A stretch of 64,000 bases of DNA from Pedobacter sp. Leaf170 (GTDB taxonomy: Bacteria; Bacteroidota; Bacteroidia; Sphingobacteriales; Sphingobacteriaceae), in assembly GCF_920984665.1 (NCBI RefSeq), contig NZ_CAKLBP010000001.1, forward strand, positions 710,858 to 774,857. Direction: 5' to 3'. The position numbers were made by a program, and so were the translations under genes. Below the pieces are notes generated by a model that was not told where the DNA came from, did not search any database, and was given only the letters and a program-made list of their open reading frames with translations. This document shows positions 36,721-46,462 of the stretch, in pieces (positions within the stretch are counted from its first letter, which is position 1; each line of letters opens with the position of its first letter).

Positions 36721-36847
36721 GCTGCAAAGTTAGCAAAAACTTGTTCGAGATGTAATTTCTATCCAATCGTTATTGACATTTCGATTATCAAAACTAATAA
36801 AGCTTAAACATATTTGTATTTCAATGGTTAATTCAGAAAAGGATATT

Positions 36848-37552
36848 ATGAGTCAGAAAATAGTTTTAATAACAGGCGGAAGCAAAGGCATAGGTTATGG
36901 AATTGCAGAATCGCTTTTAAAAAGTGGTTATAAAGTTGCCATTACAAGTAGAACAATAGATGGTGCAAATGAAGCTGCATCGAAATTGGTAGAATTTGGA
37001 GATATATTAGCTATAGAAGCAGATGTTAAAGATTTTGCTTCGCAGCAAGAAGCCGTAAATTTAATAGTTGAAAAGTGGGGAAGATTAGATGTGTTAATTG
37101 CTAATGCAGGTGTTGGACATTTTGCACCGATTGATGAAATTGGTATTGCAGAATGGAATGAGATTATTGATACTAATTTAACCGGCGTATTTTACAGCAT
37201 TAAAGCTACCGTTGAGGAGATAAAGAAAAACCAGGGTTACATATTTACCATTTCCAGCCTGGCCGGAACTAATTTCTTTGCTGGCGGTTCGGCATACAAT
37301 GCCAGTAAATTTGGCTTAACAGGTTTTACGCAATCTGTAATGCTCGATTTAAGAAAATACGGTGTTAAAGTAAGTACGATTATGCCGGGTTCTGTAGCTA
37401 GTCATTTTAATGAGCATAGCCCGAATGAGCAGGATGATGCATGGAAAATTCAACCTGAAGATATGGGTAAATTAGTGGTTGATTTACTTGCTATGCCAGC
37501 CAGAACACTACCGAGTAAAATTGAAATCAGGCCGACTACGCCTAAAGGATAG
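36848..37552 (+). CDS. Short-chain dehydrogenase/reductase
   Basis: From ATG 36848 the protein has 234 residues (MSQKIVLITGGSKGIGYGIAE). The cofactor loop TGGSKGIG, NAG in LIANAGVG, catalytic S near FTISSLAG and YNASK are all present, the classical SDR set. The preferred cofactor and substrate cannot be told. An open frame extends to 36773, but the 25 extra residues are not SDR-like. The closest usual label is SDR family oxidoreductase / 3-oxoacyl-ACP reductase-like. Confidence 0.9.
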   Translation: MSQKIVLITGGSKGIGYGIAESLLKSGYKVAITSRTIDGANEAASKLVEFGDILAIEADVKDFASQQEAVNLIVEKWGRLDVLIANAGVGHFAPIDEIGIAEWNEIIDTNLTGVFYSIKATVEEIKKNQGYIFTISSLAGTNFFAGGSAYNASKFGLTGFTQSVMLDLRKYGVKVSTIMPGSVASHFNEHSPNEQDDAWKIQPEDMGKLVVDLLAMPARTLPSKIEIRPTTPKG

Positions 37553-37640
37553 ATGGATGGAAAATGGATGATGTGAAAGGGAAGATGGAAAAGTCTCCAA
37601 TTTCTGTATCACCCACCTTACATTTCACATCTTCCATTAT

Positions 37641-37679
37641 AAAAAAAGTCCTTTCAAATTAATGAAAGGACTTTTTTTA
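37641..37679 (-). terminator. Terminator of the rpsF-rpsR-rplI operon
   Basis: AAAAAAAGTCCTTTCA and TGAAAGGACTTTTTTT form a 16-bp stem with a 6-nt loop, 17 nt after the rplI stop on the minus strand. The symmetrical A/T runs would also stop plus-strand transcription from the SDR gene. Confidence 0.92.
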
Positions 37680-37695
37680 TGTTTTAAAGAAATGC

Positions 37696-38139
37696 TTATT
37701 CGGCGATAACTTCGAAAGGAACCTGAACTTTCACTTCTTTGTGTAAGTTTAAGTTAGCAACGTATTCGCCAACAAATTTTGGTTCAGTTTCGAAAGTGAT
37801 ACGACGACGGTCAACATCAAAGCCTTGAGCTTTTAATGCTTCTGCAATTTGGATAGTGTTAACAGCACCAAATATTTTACCGCTTTCGCCAGCTTTAGCA
37901 CCGATAGAAAGTTTAACATCAGTTAAACGTTCAGCAATACCTTCAGCATCTTTCTTAATTTTATCTTGTTTAAAAGCAGCTTGCTTTAAGTTCTCAGCTA
38001 ATACTTTCTTTGAAGAAACGGTAGCTAAAGATGCAAATCCTTGCGGAATTAAATAGTTACGGCCATAACCTGGCTTTACTGTAACGATATCGTCTTTCTC
38101 GCCTAATGATTTAATATCTTGTTTTAAAATAATTTCCAT
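37696..38139 (-). CDS. rplI: 50S ribosomal protein L9
   Basis: The 147-residue protein has the L9 N-terminal domain MEIILKQDIKSLGEKDDIVTVKPGYGRNYLIPQGFA and the long connecting helix with the C-terminal domain (GAVNTIQIAEALKAQG). It binds 23S rRNA near the L1 stalk. It is the last gene of the operon, 11 bases after rpsR. Confidence 0.98.
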   Translation of the reverse strand: MEIILKQDIKSLGEKDDIVTVKPGYGRNYLIPQGFASLATVSSKKVLAENLKQAAFKQDKIKKDAEGIAERLTDVKLSIGAKAGESGKIFGAVNTIQIAEALKAQGFDVDRRRITFETEPKFVGEYVANLNLHKEVKVQVPFEVIAE

Positions 38140-38150
38140 ATCAAATCCTC

Positions 38151-38414
38151 CTATTTTAATTGGTCAGCAACGAAAGGTAACAAACCGATGTGGCGTGCAC
38201 GCTTAACAGCTTGTGCCACTTTGCGTTGAAATTTTAACGAAGTACCAGTTAAACGGCGTGGTAATAATTTACCTTGATCGTTAATAAATTTTAACAAAAA
38301 GTTTGCGTCTTTGTAATCAATGTATTTAATACCGTTTTTCCTGAAACGGCAATATTTTTTACGGTTATCCTCTACTTTAGGGGCAGTAACGTATTGAATT
38401 TGTTCTCTTGCCAT
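38151..38414 (-). CDS. rpsR: 30S ribosomal protein S18
   Basis: An 87-residue basic protein with the S18 core [29 protein letters not shown] and the final [16 protein letters not shown]. It binds the platform of the 30S subunit together with S6, whose gene overlaps it by one base (TAATG), consistent with coupled synthesis of the S6:S18 pair. Confidence 0.98.
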   Translation of the reverse strand: MAREQIQYVTAPKVEDNRKKYCRFRKNGIKYIDYKDANFLLKFINDQGKLLPRRLTGTSLKFQRKVAQAVKRARHIGLLPFVADQLK

Positions 38415-38770
38415 TACGCTGCAACCTCCTTAGTTTTTTTGTTGAACGCACCGCTGCGTTTTTTAGCGTTATAAGCAACTGCATGTTTATCTAACCTGAT
38501 GGTTAAGAAACGAAGCACACGCTCATCACGTTTTAATTGTAACTCTAATTTAGCAATCAAATCACCTGGAGCATTATACTCAGTTAAGTTGAAAAATCCG
38601 TTTGATTTTTTAGCGATCGGATACGCTAATTTTCTTAAACCCCAATTATCTTCGTGGATAATTTCGGCACCGCCATCAGTAAGAATAGCTTTGAATTTAG
38701 CCATAGCCTCTTTCGCAACTTCTTCTGATAACAACGGGGTTAGAACGATAACAGTTTCGTACTGATTCAT
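38414..38770 (-). CDS. rpsF: 30S ribosomal protein S6
   Basis: A 118-residue protein with the S6 fold: [41 protein letters not shown] and the C-terminal strand [13 protein letters not shown]. It is first in rpsF-rpsR-rplI, behind an exact promoter at 38819-38849. The leader of about 40 nt has a small CCCG/CGGG stem that might be the S6:S18 autoregulatory site (see findings). Confidence 0.98.
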   Translation of the reverse strand: MNQYETVIVLTPLLSEEVAKEAMAKFKAILTDGGAEIIHEDNWGLRKLAYPIAKKSNGFFNLTEYNAPGDLIAKLELQLKRDERVLRFLTIRLDKHAVAYNAKKRSGAFNKKTKEVAA

Positions 38771-38818
38771 TGTTATAAAATTTTTAATTTTTTAAGCCCG
38801 AGGTATATTACGGGGTTG

Positions 38819-38849
38819 CAAAAGTAACAATATAATTTTAATTTTCAAA
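38819..38849 (-). promoter_or_regulatory. Promoter of the rpsF operon
   Basis: On the minus strand TTTG (38846-38849) is 19 bp from TACTTTTG (38819-38826), an exact Bacteroidota promoter. The start of transcription would be near 38812, giving a leader of about 42 nt. Confidence 0.85.
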
Positions 38850-38929
38850 CGTTTAGCTAAAAATTCAGGTAAATTTAATGTTAGAAAAACTAAGCAATTA
38901 TCTGAAAATCAAAAGCATCAGTTCTTTTG

Positions 38930-39180
38930 ACTAAATCGGGTTTTGGATTGTTGCAATTTTTAAACAAAATGAACCAACTTTGCAAATGAGCCCCGATTGC
39001 AGTGAAAATACTTTTAAAAGATGTAGCAACCTTAAATCTGCTGCCATGCTGAGACACAGCCTGTACCAACACTTCGGTAGGCAGAATGACAGGAGCTTTT
39101 AAAAGATTGCCTGTCTGCGGTAGGCAGGTAACGAAAGCGGAACGGCAGTTACTTAAACGCACAGAAACCTGCGCTTCAAA
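38930..39180. repeat. Composite intergenic repeat between rpsF and the exported-protein gene
   Basis: The 488-bp gap 38771-39258 has no convincing gene. It contains GCCCCGATTGCAGTGAAAAT (about 38990), matching the box at 4033 upstream of mreB, then a TGCTGAGACACAGCCTG and CTTCGGTAGGCAGAATGACA stretch, a hairpin GCCTGTC/GGCAGG near 39110-39128, and CGAAAGCGGAACGG near 39132, corresponding to the second box of the 4,100 copy. The element looks like the same two-box repeat with extra material inserted in the middle. Confidence 0.6.
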
Positions 39181-39202
39181 AAAATATTCCTTCTGTTTTT
39201 AC

Positions 39203-39239
39203 CAAAAAAAGGGTCACCTAAAAAGATAACCCCTTTATA
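39203..39239 (-). terminator. Probable terminator of the exported-protein gene
   Basis: On the minus strand an AAAGGGG...CCCTTTTTTT hairpin with an imperfect stem and a long T run lies 20 nt after the stop at 39259. Confidence 0.55.
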
Positions 39240-39258
39240 ACAATTGTTATAAATTTAA

Positions 39259-39855
39259 TTAGCGAGATTCGATTGTTTTGGTAAATTGTTGTTTGTTAGT
39301 AGTTACAATAAAGGTTAATTCTTTCGATGGCGTGCTGCCCACGTTAAATTTCTTAGTCAATTTAGCTCTGTTTGTAAAAGTTTCTTTATAAAGTTGTTCG
39401 TTAAATTCATTAACAATTTCAACTTCGATTGGGCTTTTATCAGCATTATCTAAACTAAGCGTAACCATTGCACTGTCTTTTTCCAAAATCGGTTTAAAAA
39501 CCTCTGTAATTTTTGGTTCAGAAACTTCTGCTTTGTTGTTTACAATATTGATTTGGTATTGAGCCAATTGAGAACCTGTTGTTACGTTTAATGTATACTC
39601 ACCATCTGGTAATTCATTTAAATCGTAAGTTTTGGTAGATGCACCAGATGCATGGATACTTTCCTGATAGATTAATCTATTATCAACAGCATCGTTTATA
39701 GCAAGCTCTATATCCTTTGCTTCGTCTATATAAAAACGGATAGATTTATTGTTTTCTGCTTTAACTTTTAAACTAACAACTTCATCATTTGCTTTAACTC
39801 CCGGAGCAGCAAATATTGCCGCTACAACAAGGCTGATTTTTATTAAGTTTTTCAT
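39259..39855 (-). CDS. Exported beta-rich protein of unknown function
   Basis: A 198-residue protein with a signal peptide (KNLIKISLVVAAIFAAPGVKA, cleavage after residue 22) and two repeat-like Ig-type segments: KSIRFYIDEAKDIELAIND with LPDGEYTLNVTTG, and SAMVTLSLDNADKSPIEVEI with KELTFIVTTNKQ. The DGEYTLNV pattern resembles T9SS sorting-like beta-sandwich proteins of Bacteroidota, but it is not a clear sorting domain. Likely periplasmic. It is divergent from the AraC regulator. Confidence 0.75.
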   Translation of the reverse strand: MKNLIKISLVVAAIFAAPGVKANDEVVSLKVKAENNKSIRFYIDEAKDIELAINDAVDNRLIYQESIHASGASTKTYDLNELPDGEYTLNVTTGSQLAQYQINIVNNKAEVSEPKITEVFKPILEKDSAMVTLSLDNADKSPIEVEIVNEFNEQLYKETFTNRAKLTKKFNVGSTPSKELTFIVTTNKQQFTKTIESR

Positions 39856-40011
39856 GTATGTGAATTCTTTTAGATGAACAATTATTTAACACCACTAAAT
39901 TACTACTGTTAAGCATGCATAGTTGATTGTATATTTTCAAATATCTATGCTATTTTACCCTTGAATTATAAATTCATATACAAATTAAACAATCAACCAT
40001 AATTATTTTAG

Positions 40012-40019
40012 TATTTTTG
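40012..40019 (+). promoter_or_regulatory. -7 element six bases before the AraC start
   Basis: TATTTTTG matches TAnnTTTG exactly and ends six bases before the ATG-ATG at 40026. The transcript would have almost no 5' leader. Confidence 0.6.
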
Positions 40020-40025
40020 TTATAA

Positions 40026-40901
40026 ATGATGAAAAAAATTAAGCCAAGTTTTGAAGTTGTAGAGCCATCTTTTGGCAGCTCATTTTACTATTCTAAATAT
40101 GTAGAAAATGAGAACAACAAGGCGCATTTATGGCATTACCATCCAGAAATTGAAATGGTTTATGTTAATGGCGGCTCGGGCAAGCGGCAAATTGGTAGTC
40201 ACGTTTCTTATTACACAGATGGCGATTTGATTTTAATAGGGAGTAATTTACCGCATTGCGGATTTACAGATACCCAAACCGGAAATAAAACGGAGGTTGT
40301 TGTACAAATGAAACCCGATTTTTTAGGCGCTGAGTTTTTAAAGCTAAAGGAAACCAGAGGAATTGCTAATTTATTTGAAAAGGCTAAATATGGTGTAGCT
40401 TTTGGAAAGGATACAATGAAACTTGTTGGACCGGCTTTAGAAAAAATGCATAATGCATGGCCGCTTGAAAAACTATTGGCCTTACTCGGTATTTTGAGAG
40501 AACTTGAGCAGGCATCTGATTATAAACTTTTAAATGCACAAAATTTTTCGCTGGAGATGCAGGTGCAAGACAACGACCGGATAAACATGATTTTTAATTA
40601 TGTTAAGGATCATTTTTTGGAAGAAATTAGTTTAGAATACATTGCTGACATGTGTAGCATGACGGTCCCTTCCTTTTGTCGCTATTTTAAAAAGATTACC
40701 AAGAAAACATTTACGCGTTTTGTAAATGAGTACCGAATTGTACATGCATCTAAGCTTTTAGCAGAAAAACCAACAAGCATTGCAAATATTTGTTTTGAAA
40801 GCGGATTTAACAACTTCAGCCATTTTAATAAGCTTTTTAAAGAATTTACAGGGAAAAGTGCCTCGCAATATCGGCAAGAGCTAAAATCGGTGATTAAGTA
40901 G
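40026..40901 (+). CDS. AraC-family transcriptional regulator with cupin N-terminus
   Basis: A 291-residue protein. The N-terminal cupin-like sensing domain is seen as AHLWHYHPEIEMVYVNGGSGKRQIG and GDLILIGSNLPHCGF. The C-terminal AraC HTH pair covers about residues 185-290: LEYIADMCSMTVPSFCRYFKKITKKTF and IANICFESGFNNFSHFNKLFKEFTGKSASQYR. Such regulators often control sugar or stress genes; the target is not visible. It is divergent from the exported protein and followed by telomere-like repeats. Confidence 0.93.
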   Translation: MMKKIKPSFEVVEPSFGSSFYYSKYVENENNKAHLWHYHPEIEMVYVNGGSGKRQIGSHVSYYTDGDLILIGSNLPHCGFTDTQTGNKTEVVVQMKPDFLGAEFLKLKETRGIANLFEKAKYGVAFGKDTMKLVGPALEKMHNAWPLEKLLALLGILRELEQASDYKLLNAQNFSLEMQVQDNDRINMIFNYVKDHFLEEISLEYIADMCSMTVPSFCRYFKKITKKTFTRFVNEYRIVHASKLLAEKPTSIANICFESGFNNFSHFNKLFKEFTGKSASQYRQELKSVIK

Positions 40902-40902
40902 G

Positions 40903-40944
40903 TTTAGGGTTTAGGGTTTAGGGTTTAGGGTTTAGGGTTTAGGG
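40903..40944. repeat. Six tandem TTTAGGG repeats (plant-telomere-like)
   Basis: Six perfect 7-bp units TTTAGGG start two bases after the AraC stop codon. The sequence is the same as the plant telomere unit but is embedded in normal bacterial DNA, so it is a chance or slippage-made microsatellite. Confidence 0.95.
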
Positions 40945-41031
40945 AAAATTGTTTTATTGGTTAATTGTTTTATTGAAAGTTGTATTTTGGTTATTGATAA
41001 TTGCTGTTTCCTCATCTGATATTATTCTTTT

Positions 41032-41060
41032 CAACATTCCAACTTTACAACATTCCAACT
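41032..41060. repeat. Direct repeat CAACATTCCAACT upstream of dnaX
   Basis: Two 13-bp copies (41032-41044 and 41048-41060) lie directly before the dnaX start, 27 bp from the ATG. They may overlap its promoter; TATTTTCG at 41073-41080 is a one-mismatch -7 element. Confidence 0.7.
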
Positions 41061-41086
41061 CAACAAAAATTCCTATTTTCGTGCCG

Positions 41087-42925
41087 ATGGAAAATTTTAT
41101 AGTTTCTGCCCGTAAATATCGCCCGGCTACGTTCGAAACCGTAGTTGGACAATTGCATATTACAGGAACTTTAAAAAACGCCATTAAGAACAATCAATTA
41201 GCGCAGGCATTTTTATTCTGCGGTCCGCGTGGTGTTGGTAAAACAACTTGTGCACGTATTTTAGCTAAAACCATAAACTGTACAAACCCTACAGCCGAAA
41301 TGGAAGCTTGCGGCCAATGCGATAATTGCCAGTCTTTTCAAAACGGGCATTCCTTTAACGTTCATGAATTAGATGCAGCTTCAAACAACTCTGTTGATGA
41401 TATCCGAAGTTTAATTGAGCAGGTAAGGATACCGCCACAAGCCGGAAAGTATAAAATTTATATTATTGATGAGGTTCACATGTTATCTCAAAGTGCATTT
41501 AACGCATTTTTGAAAACTTTAGAAGAACCACCATCTTATGCGATATTTATTTTAGCCACTACAGAAAAGCACAAAATATTACCAACTATTTTATCGCGTT
41601 GCCAGATTTTTGATTTTAACCGCATCCAGGTTGATGATATTTCTGAGCATCTTGCTAAAATTGCCCAAAGGGAAAATATTGCTTATGAAACAGATGGTTT
41701 ACACATCATTGCTCAAAAAGCAGATGGCGGTTTACGTGATGCGCTTTCGATGTTTGACCAAATTGCCAGTTATGCAAATAAGAACATTACATATAAGTCA
41801 GTAATTGACAACCTGAATATTTTAGATTACGATTACTTTTTTAAACTAACATCCTATTTAACGGCTGCACAGGTTAGCCAAACGCTACTTTTATTTGATG
41901 AAATATTAAACAATGGCTTTGATGGAAACAATTTCATTAATGGCCTTGCAACCCATTTCCGTAATTTATTGGTTGGAAAAGATACCGCCACAATTAAATT
42001 ATTAGAGGTAAGCGAAAACATCCGACAGAAATACCTGGAGCAGTGTAAACAAACTGAATTATCATTTTTACTCACCGCATTGAACTTAGCCAATGCCTGC
42101 GATTTAAATTATAAAAATTCTAAAAATCAAAGGCTGCAAGTAGAGCTTGCACTGATAAAAATGTGCCACATACGGTCGGTAGTTCAACTCGCTCAACAGC
42201 CATTAAGCAATAATAATACAGCAACTGACGTAGATCAGGATAAAAAAAAAACTGATTTAAGTTCGGTTGAGAGTGAAAAGCTGAAAGTTGAAAATTCCAA
42301 TGAAGCAGAAAACTTAAAGCTAAAAGCGGAAAGTGAAATTCCGAAACCAATTAGTCAGGAATCTGTTTCTCCAATTGCAGTAGATAGGCCTAAAGAAGTA
42401 ACAAAAGCTAGTCCAACCCCTTCGGCAACATCAATCAGTATAAAAATTCCGAAAGCAAATGCTGCGAGCACACTCATTCCATCTTTAAATGATTTAGAAC
42501 GTGTTGCAAGTGGAGAAGACGATGGGAAATCTAAAACAGTTACCGGAGAAGCTCGTGAACCTTTTACTTTTGAAAGGCTTCTGGAAGTATGGAATGCTTA
42601 CATCCAAATTTTAAAGGCCAGCGATAAAATTAATTTATTTACCATTTTAAATAATTTTGCGCCTACGCTACTTAGTCCTGTTTTAATTGAAATAACGGTT
42701 GAGAGTAAAACACAAGAACAATTTGTAGTTCAGGAATCGGTAGAACTGATGAATTATCTACGAAAAGAATTACAAAATTTTGCTGTAGACATCTCATTCA
42801 AACAAATGGAACGGAAGCTTGAGAACAGGCTTTATGGAAACCGGGAGAAATATGATTATTTGCTCAACAAAAACCCGAAGCTTGAAGAATTAAGAAGGCG
42901 ATTTAATTTAGATGTAAATCCATAA
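41087..42925 (+). CDS. dnaX: DNA polymerase III subunit gamma/tau
   Basis: From ATG 41087 (MENFIVSARKYRPATFETVVGQ) the protein has 612 residues. The AAA+ clamp-loader core is plain: Walker A GPRGVGKTTCAR (46-57), zinc Cys at 65, 75, 78, 81 (CGQCDNC), IIDEVHML and the sensor region FILATTEKHKILPTILSRCQ. A disordered linker (about residues 370-500) precedes the tau C-terminal domain. The linker DNA contains AAGCTGAAAGTTGAAAATT, like intergenic repeats in this window. The longer open frame from 40949 is not used. Confidence 0.96.
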   Translation: MENFIVSARKYRPATFETVVGQLHITGTLKNAIKNNQLAQAFLFCGPRGVGKTTCARILAKTINCTNPTAEMEACGQCDNCQSFQNGHSFNVHELDAASNNSVDDIRSLIEQVRIPPQAGKYKIYIIDEVHMLSQSAFNAFLKTLEEPPSYAIFILATTEKHKILPTILSRCQIFDFNRIQVDDISEHLAKIAQRENIAYETDGLHIIAQKADGGLRDALSMFDQIASYANKNITYKSVIDNLNILDYDYFFKLTSYLTAAQVSQTLLLFDEILNNGFDGNNFINGLATHFRNLLVGKDTATIKLLEVSENIRQKYLEQCKQTELSFLLTALNLANACDLNYKNSKNQRLQVELALIKMCHIRSVVQLAQQPLSNNNTATDVDQDKKKTDLSSVESEKLKVENSNEAENLKLKAESEIPKPISQESVSPIAVDRPKEVTKASPTPSATSISIKIPKANAASTLIPSLNDLERVASGEDDGKSKTVTGEAREPFTFERLLEVWNAYIQILKASDKINLFTILNNFAPTLLSPVLIEITVESKTQEQFVVQESVELMNYLRKELQNFAVDISFKQMERKLENRLYGNREKYDYLLNKNPKLEELRRRFNLDVNP

Positions 42926-42965
42926 AAAAGCAGAATTAAAAAGAAATTAATTCTGCTTTTTTTTT
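42924..42965 (+). terminator. Terminator of dnaX
   Basis: AAAAAGCAGAATTA and TAATTCTGCTTTTT form a 14-bp stem right after the stop; a long T run follows. It may also serve the convergent acidic gene. Confidence 0.9.
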
Positions 42966-42994
42966 ACACTGCTATCAGTTAAAACAACTGAATC

Positions 42995-43402
42995 TTATTG
43001 TTCTGTAGCATCATTAATCGGATAGCCTTCTTCATCTAAATCATCCCTATCATCTTCAGGAGTGCGGGCCAAAATCTCATCCTCCGGACTAAGTTTTACA
43101 CTTTCGCCATTATCTACATGCATACCTAATTCTTCTAAATTATCATCTGCAATGTCTTTATTTCTGGCATATTCATCACCAACGTATGGATTTGCTTCAT
43201 CATAAGTAGAATCATCATCAACCGCTCCCGCAGCAACCGTTTCATAACCCATTGGGTGATCATAATCTTTATCTTCACCTTTTACATCAAGCTCATAGCT
43301 TTGTTTATGTTTATCGTAAGATAGATTTTCTTTGTTGATTTCGCTGTTTGTAGTGGTGCTGTGGATTTTATCCTGTGAACCTTTATTTTCGTTATCTGCC
43401 AT
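42995..43402 (-). CDS. Acidic protein of unknown function
   Basis: A 135-residue, very acidic, low-complexity product (NENKGSQDKIHSTTTNSEINK, SPEDEILARTPEDDRDDLDEEGYPINDATEQ). No signal, membrane segment or known family; it is probably disordered. Its composition resembles the protein at 20695-20991 and may reflect a Bacteroidota-specific group. Function unknown. Confidence 0.7.
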   Translation of the reverse strand: MADNENKGSQDKIHSTTTNSEINKENLSYDKHKQSYELDVKGEDKDYDHPMGYETVAAGAVDDDSTYDEANPYVGDEYARNKDIADDNLEELGMHVDNGESVKLSPEDEILARTPEDDRDDLDEEGYPINDATEQ

Positions 43403-43831
43403 GATGGTATCTCCTATTTAATTTTAATTATAACAACTGGGTTGGTGGATGGTTTTTGAATTTATTTAGGAATATAATATGTGATAATAAGAAATTATAT
43501 GCGTTTTTAGATATTCAAACAATGCAAAGATATTTTAAATTTCAGAAACCTAAGCGCTTTGACACACTCACCGTTACAAGTGGTGATTTCCTCCTGCAGA
43601 TACAATGGATTGTCGCAGATTTAGTAGTCGTCATTTCGACTGCAGCGAAGAAACCTTTAAATGCAACCTTAAATAAATATGTGGCTATTGGAAAAGCTCT
43701 ATCTCCTGAAAATTCAGGACTGTGCTCCAGGCGGACGGAAGAGCATTAATAGTGATTTTGGCAACACCGGAGAAACCCAAAAATGCACAGTGAAGCTAAT
43801 CTTTAATGTGATTACTTACAGTTTTTAGCAA
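43403..43831. other. Gene-free repeat region between two convergent genes
   Basis: No convincing gene lies here. An open frame at 43456-43749 exists but covers repeat-like sequence: GTCATTTCGACTGCAGCGAAG (about 43628-43648) is related to the GTCATCCTGAG-type repeats elsewhere in the window. I treat it as repeat-derived. Confidence 0.55.
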
Positions 43832-43941
43832 AATAAAAAGGCTGTATCATGTTAAACGTTGTCACGTTGAGCCTGTCGAAATGTTTACAATATTAAGCCC
43901 TTCGACAAGCTCAGGATGACATCAAATCAGTGATACAGCCT
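43832..43941 (-). terminator. Terminator of icd, with a repeat nested in its loop
   Basis: AGGCTGTATCA (43839-43849) and TGATACAGCCT (43931-43941) form a perfect 11-bp stem; on the minus strand a T run follows. The loop is about 80 bp long because a separate inverted repeat (43861-43920) lies inside it. Without that insert this would be an ordinary terminator 20 bp after the icd stop. Confidence 0.75.
43861..43920. repeat. Inverted repeat pair of the GTCATCCTGAG family
   Basis: GTCACGTTGAGCCTGTCGAA at the left and TTCGACAAGCTCAGGATGAC at the right are near-perfect inverted copies around a 20-bp centre. A single copy (GTCATCCTGAGTTTGTCGAA) lies at 3885 after purH. The layout resembles REP/BIME elements. 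Confidence 0.85.
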
Positions 43942-43961
43942 GTTATATAAGTTAGCTTTAC

Positions 43962-46184
<2,223 letters not shown>

Positions 46185-46462
46185 TTAATTTGATTTTTAC
46201 TAATTAATTAACAAGAAATCGGATTTTTTATAAAATCCAGAATTTTAAAATCGCCTAAAGATAAAATAAACAGATGAATTAAGGAACATTGTATTGTTAA
46301 TTATCCTCGGTTATTTAATTTCAAATCGTTAATGTTTACTTCAATAAAAGAATCAATTTTATAATAAAATGAGTTCGTTTTTGTTTAATTAACGCTGCAC
46401 AAACAACTCCTCAACTTATGTGTTCTTTTAGTGGTAAACGATTCTTCATCATTAAGAAAACT

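Noticed and set aside
38890-39162. Minus-strand open frame of 90 codons
   Set aside because: It lies wholly within the composite intergenic repeat; the predicted peptide looks like translated repeat.
40903-40944. TTTAGGG repeats as plant DNA contamination or a chromosome end
   Set aside because: Bacterial genes continue unbroken on both sides, and six units are far too few for a telomere.
43456-43749. Open frame of 97 codons
   Set aside because: It covers repeat-like DNA, has no protein-like composition or ribosome-binding context, and no recognisable motif.
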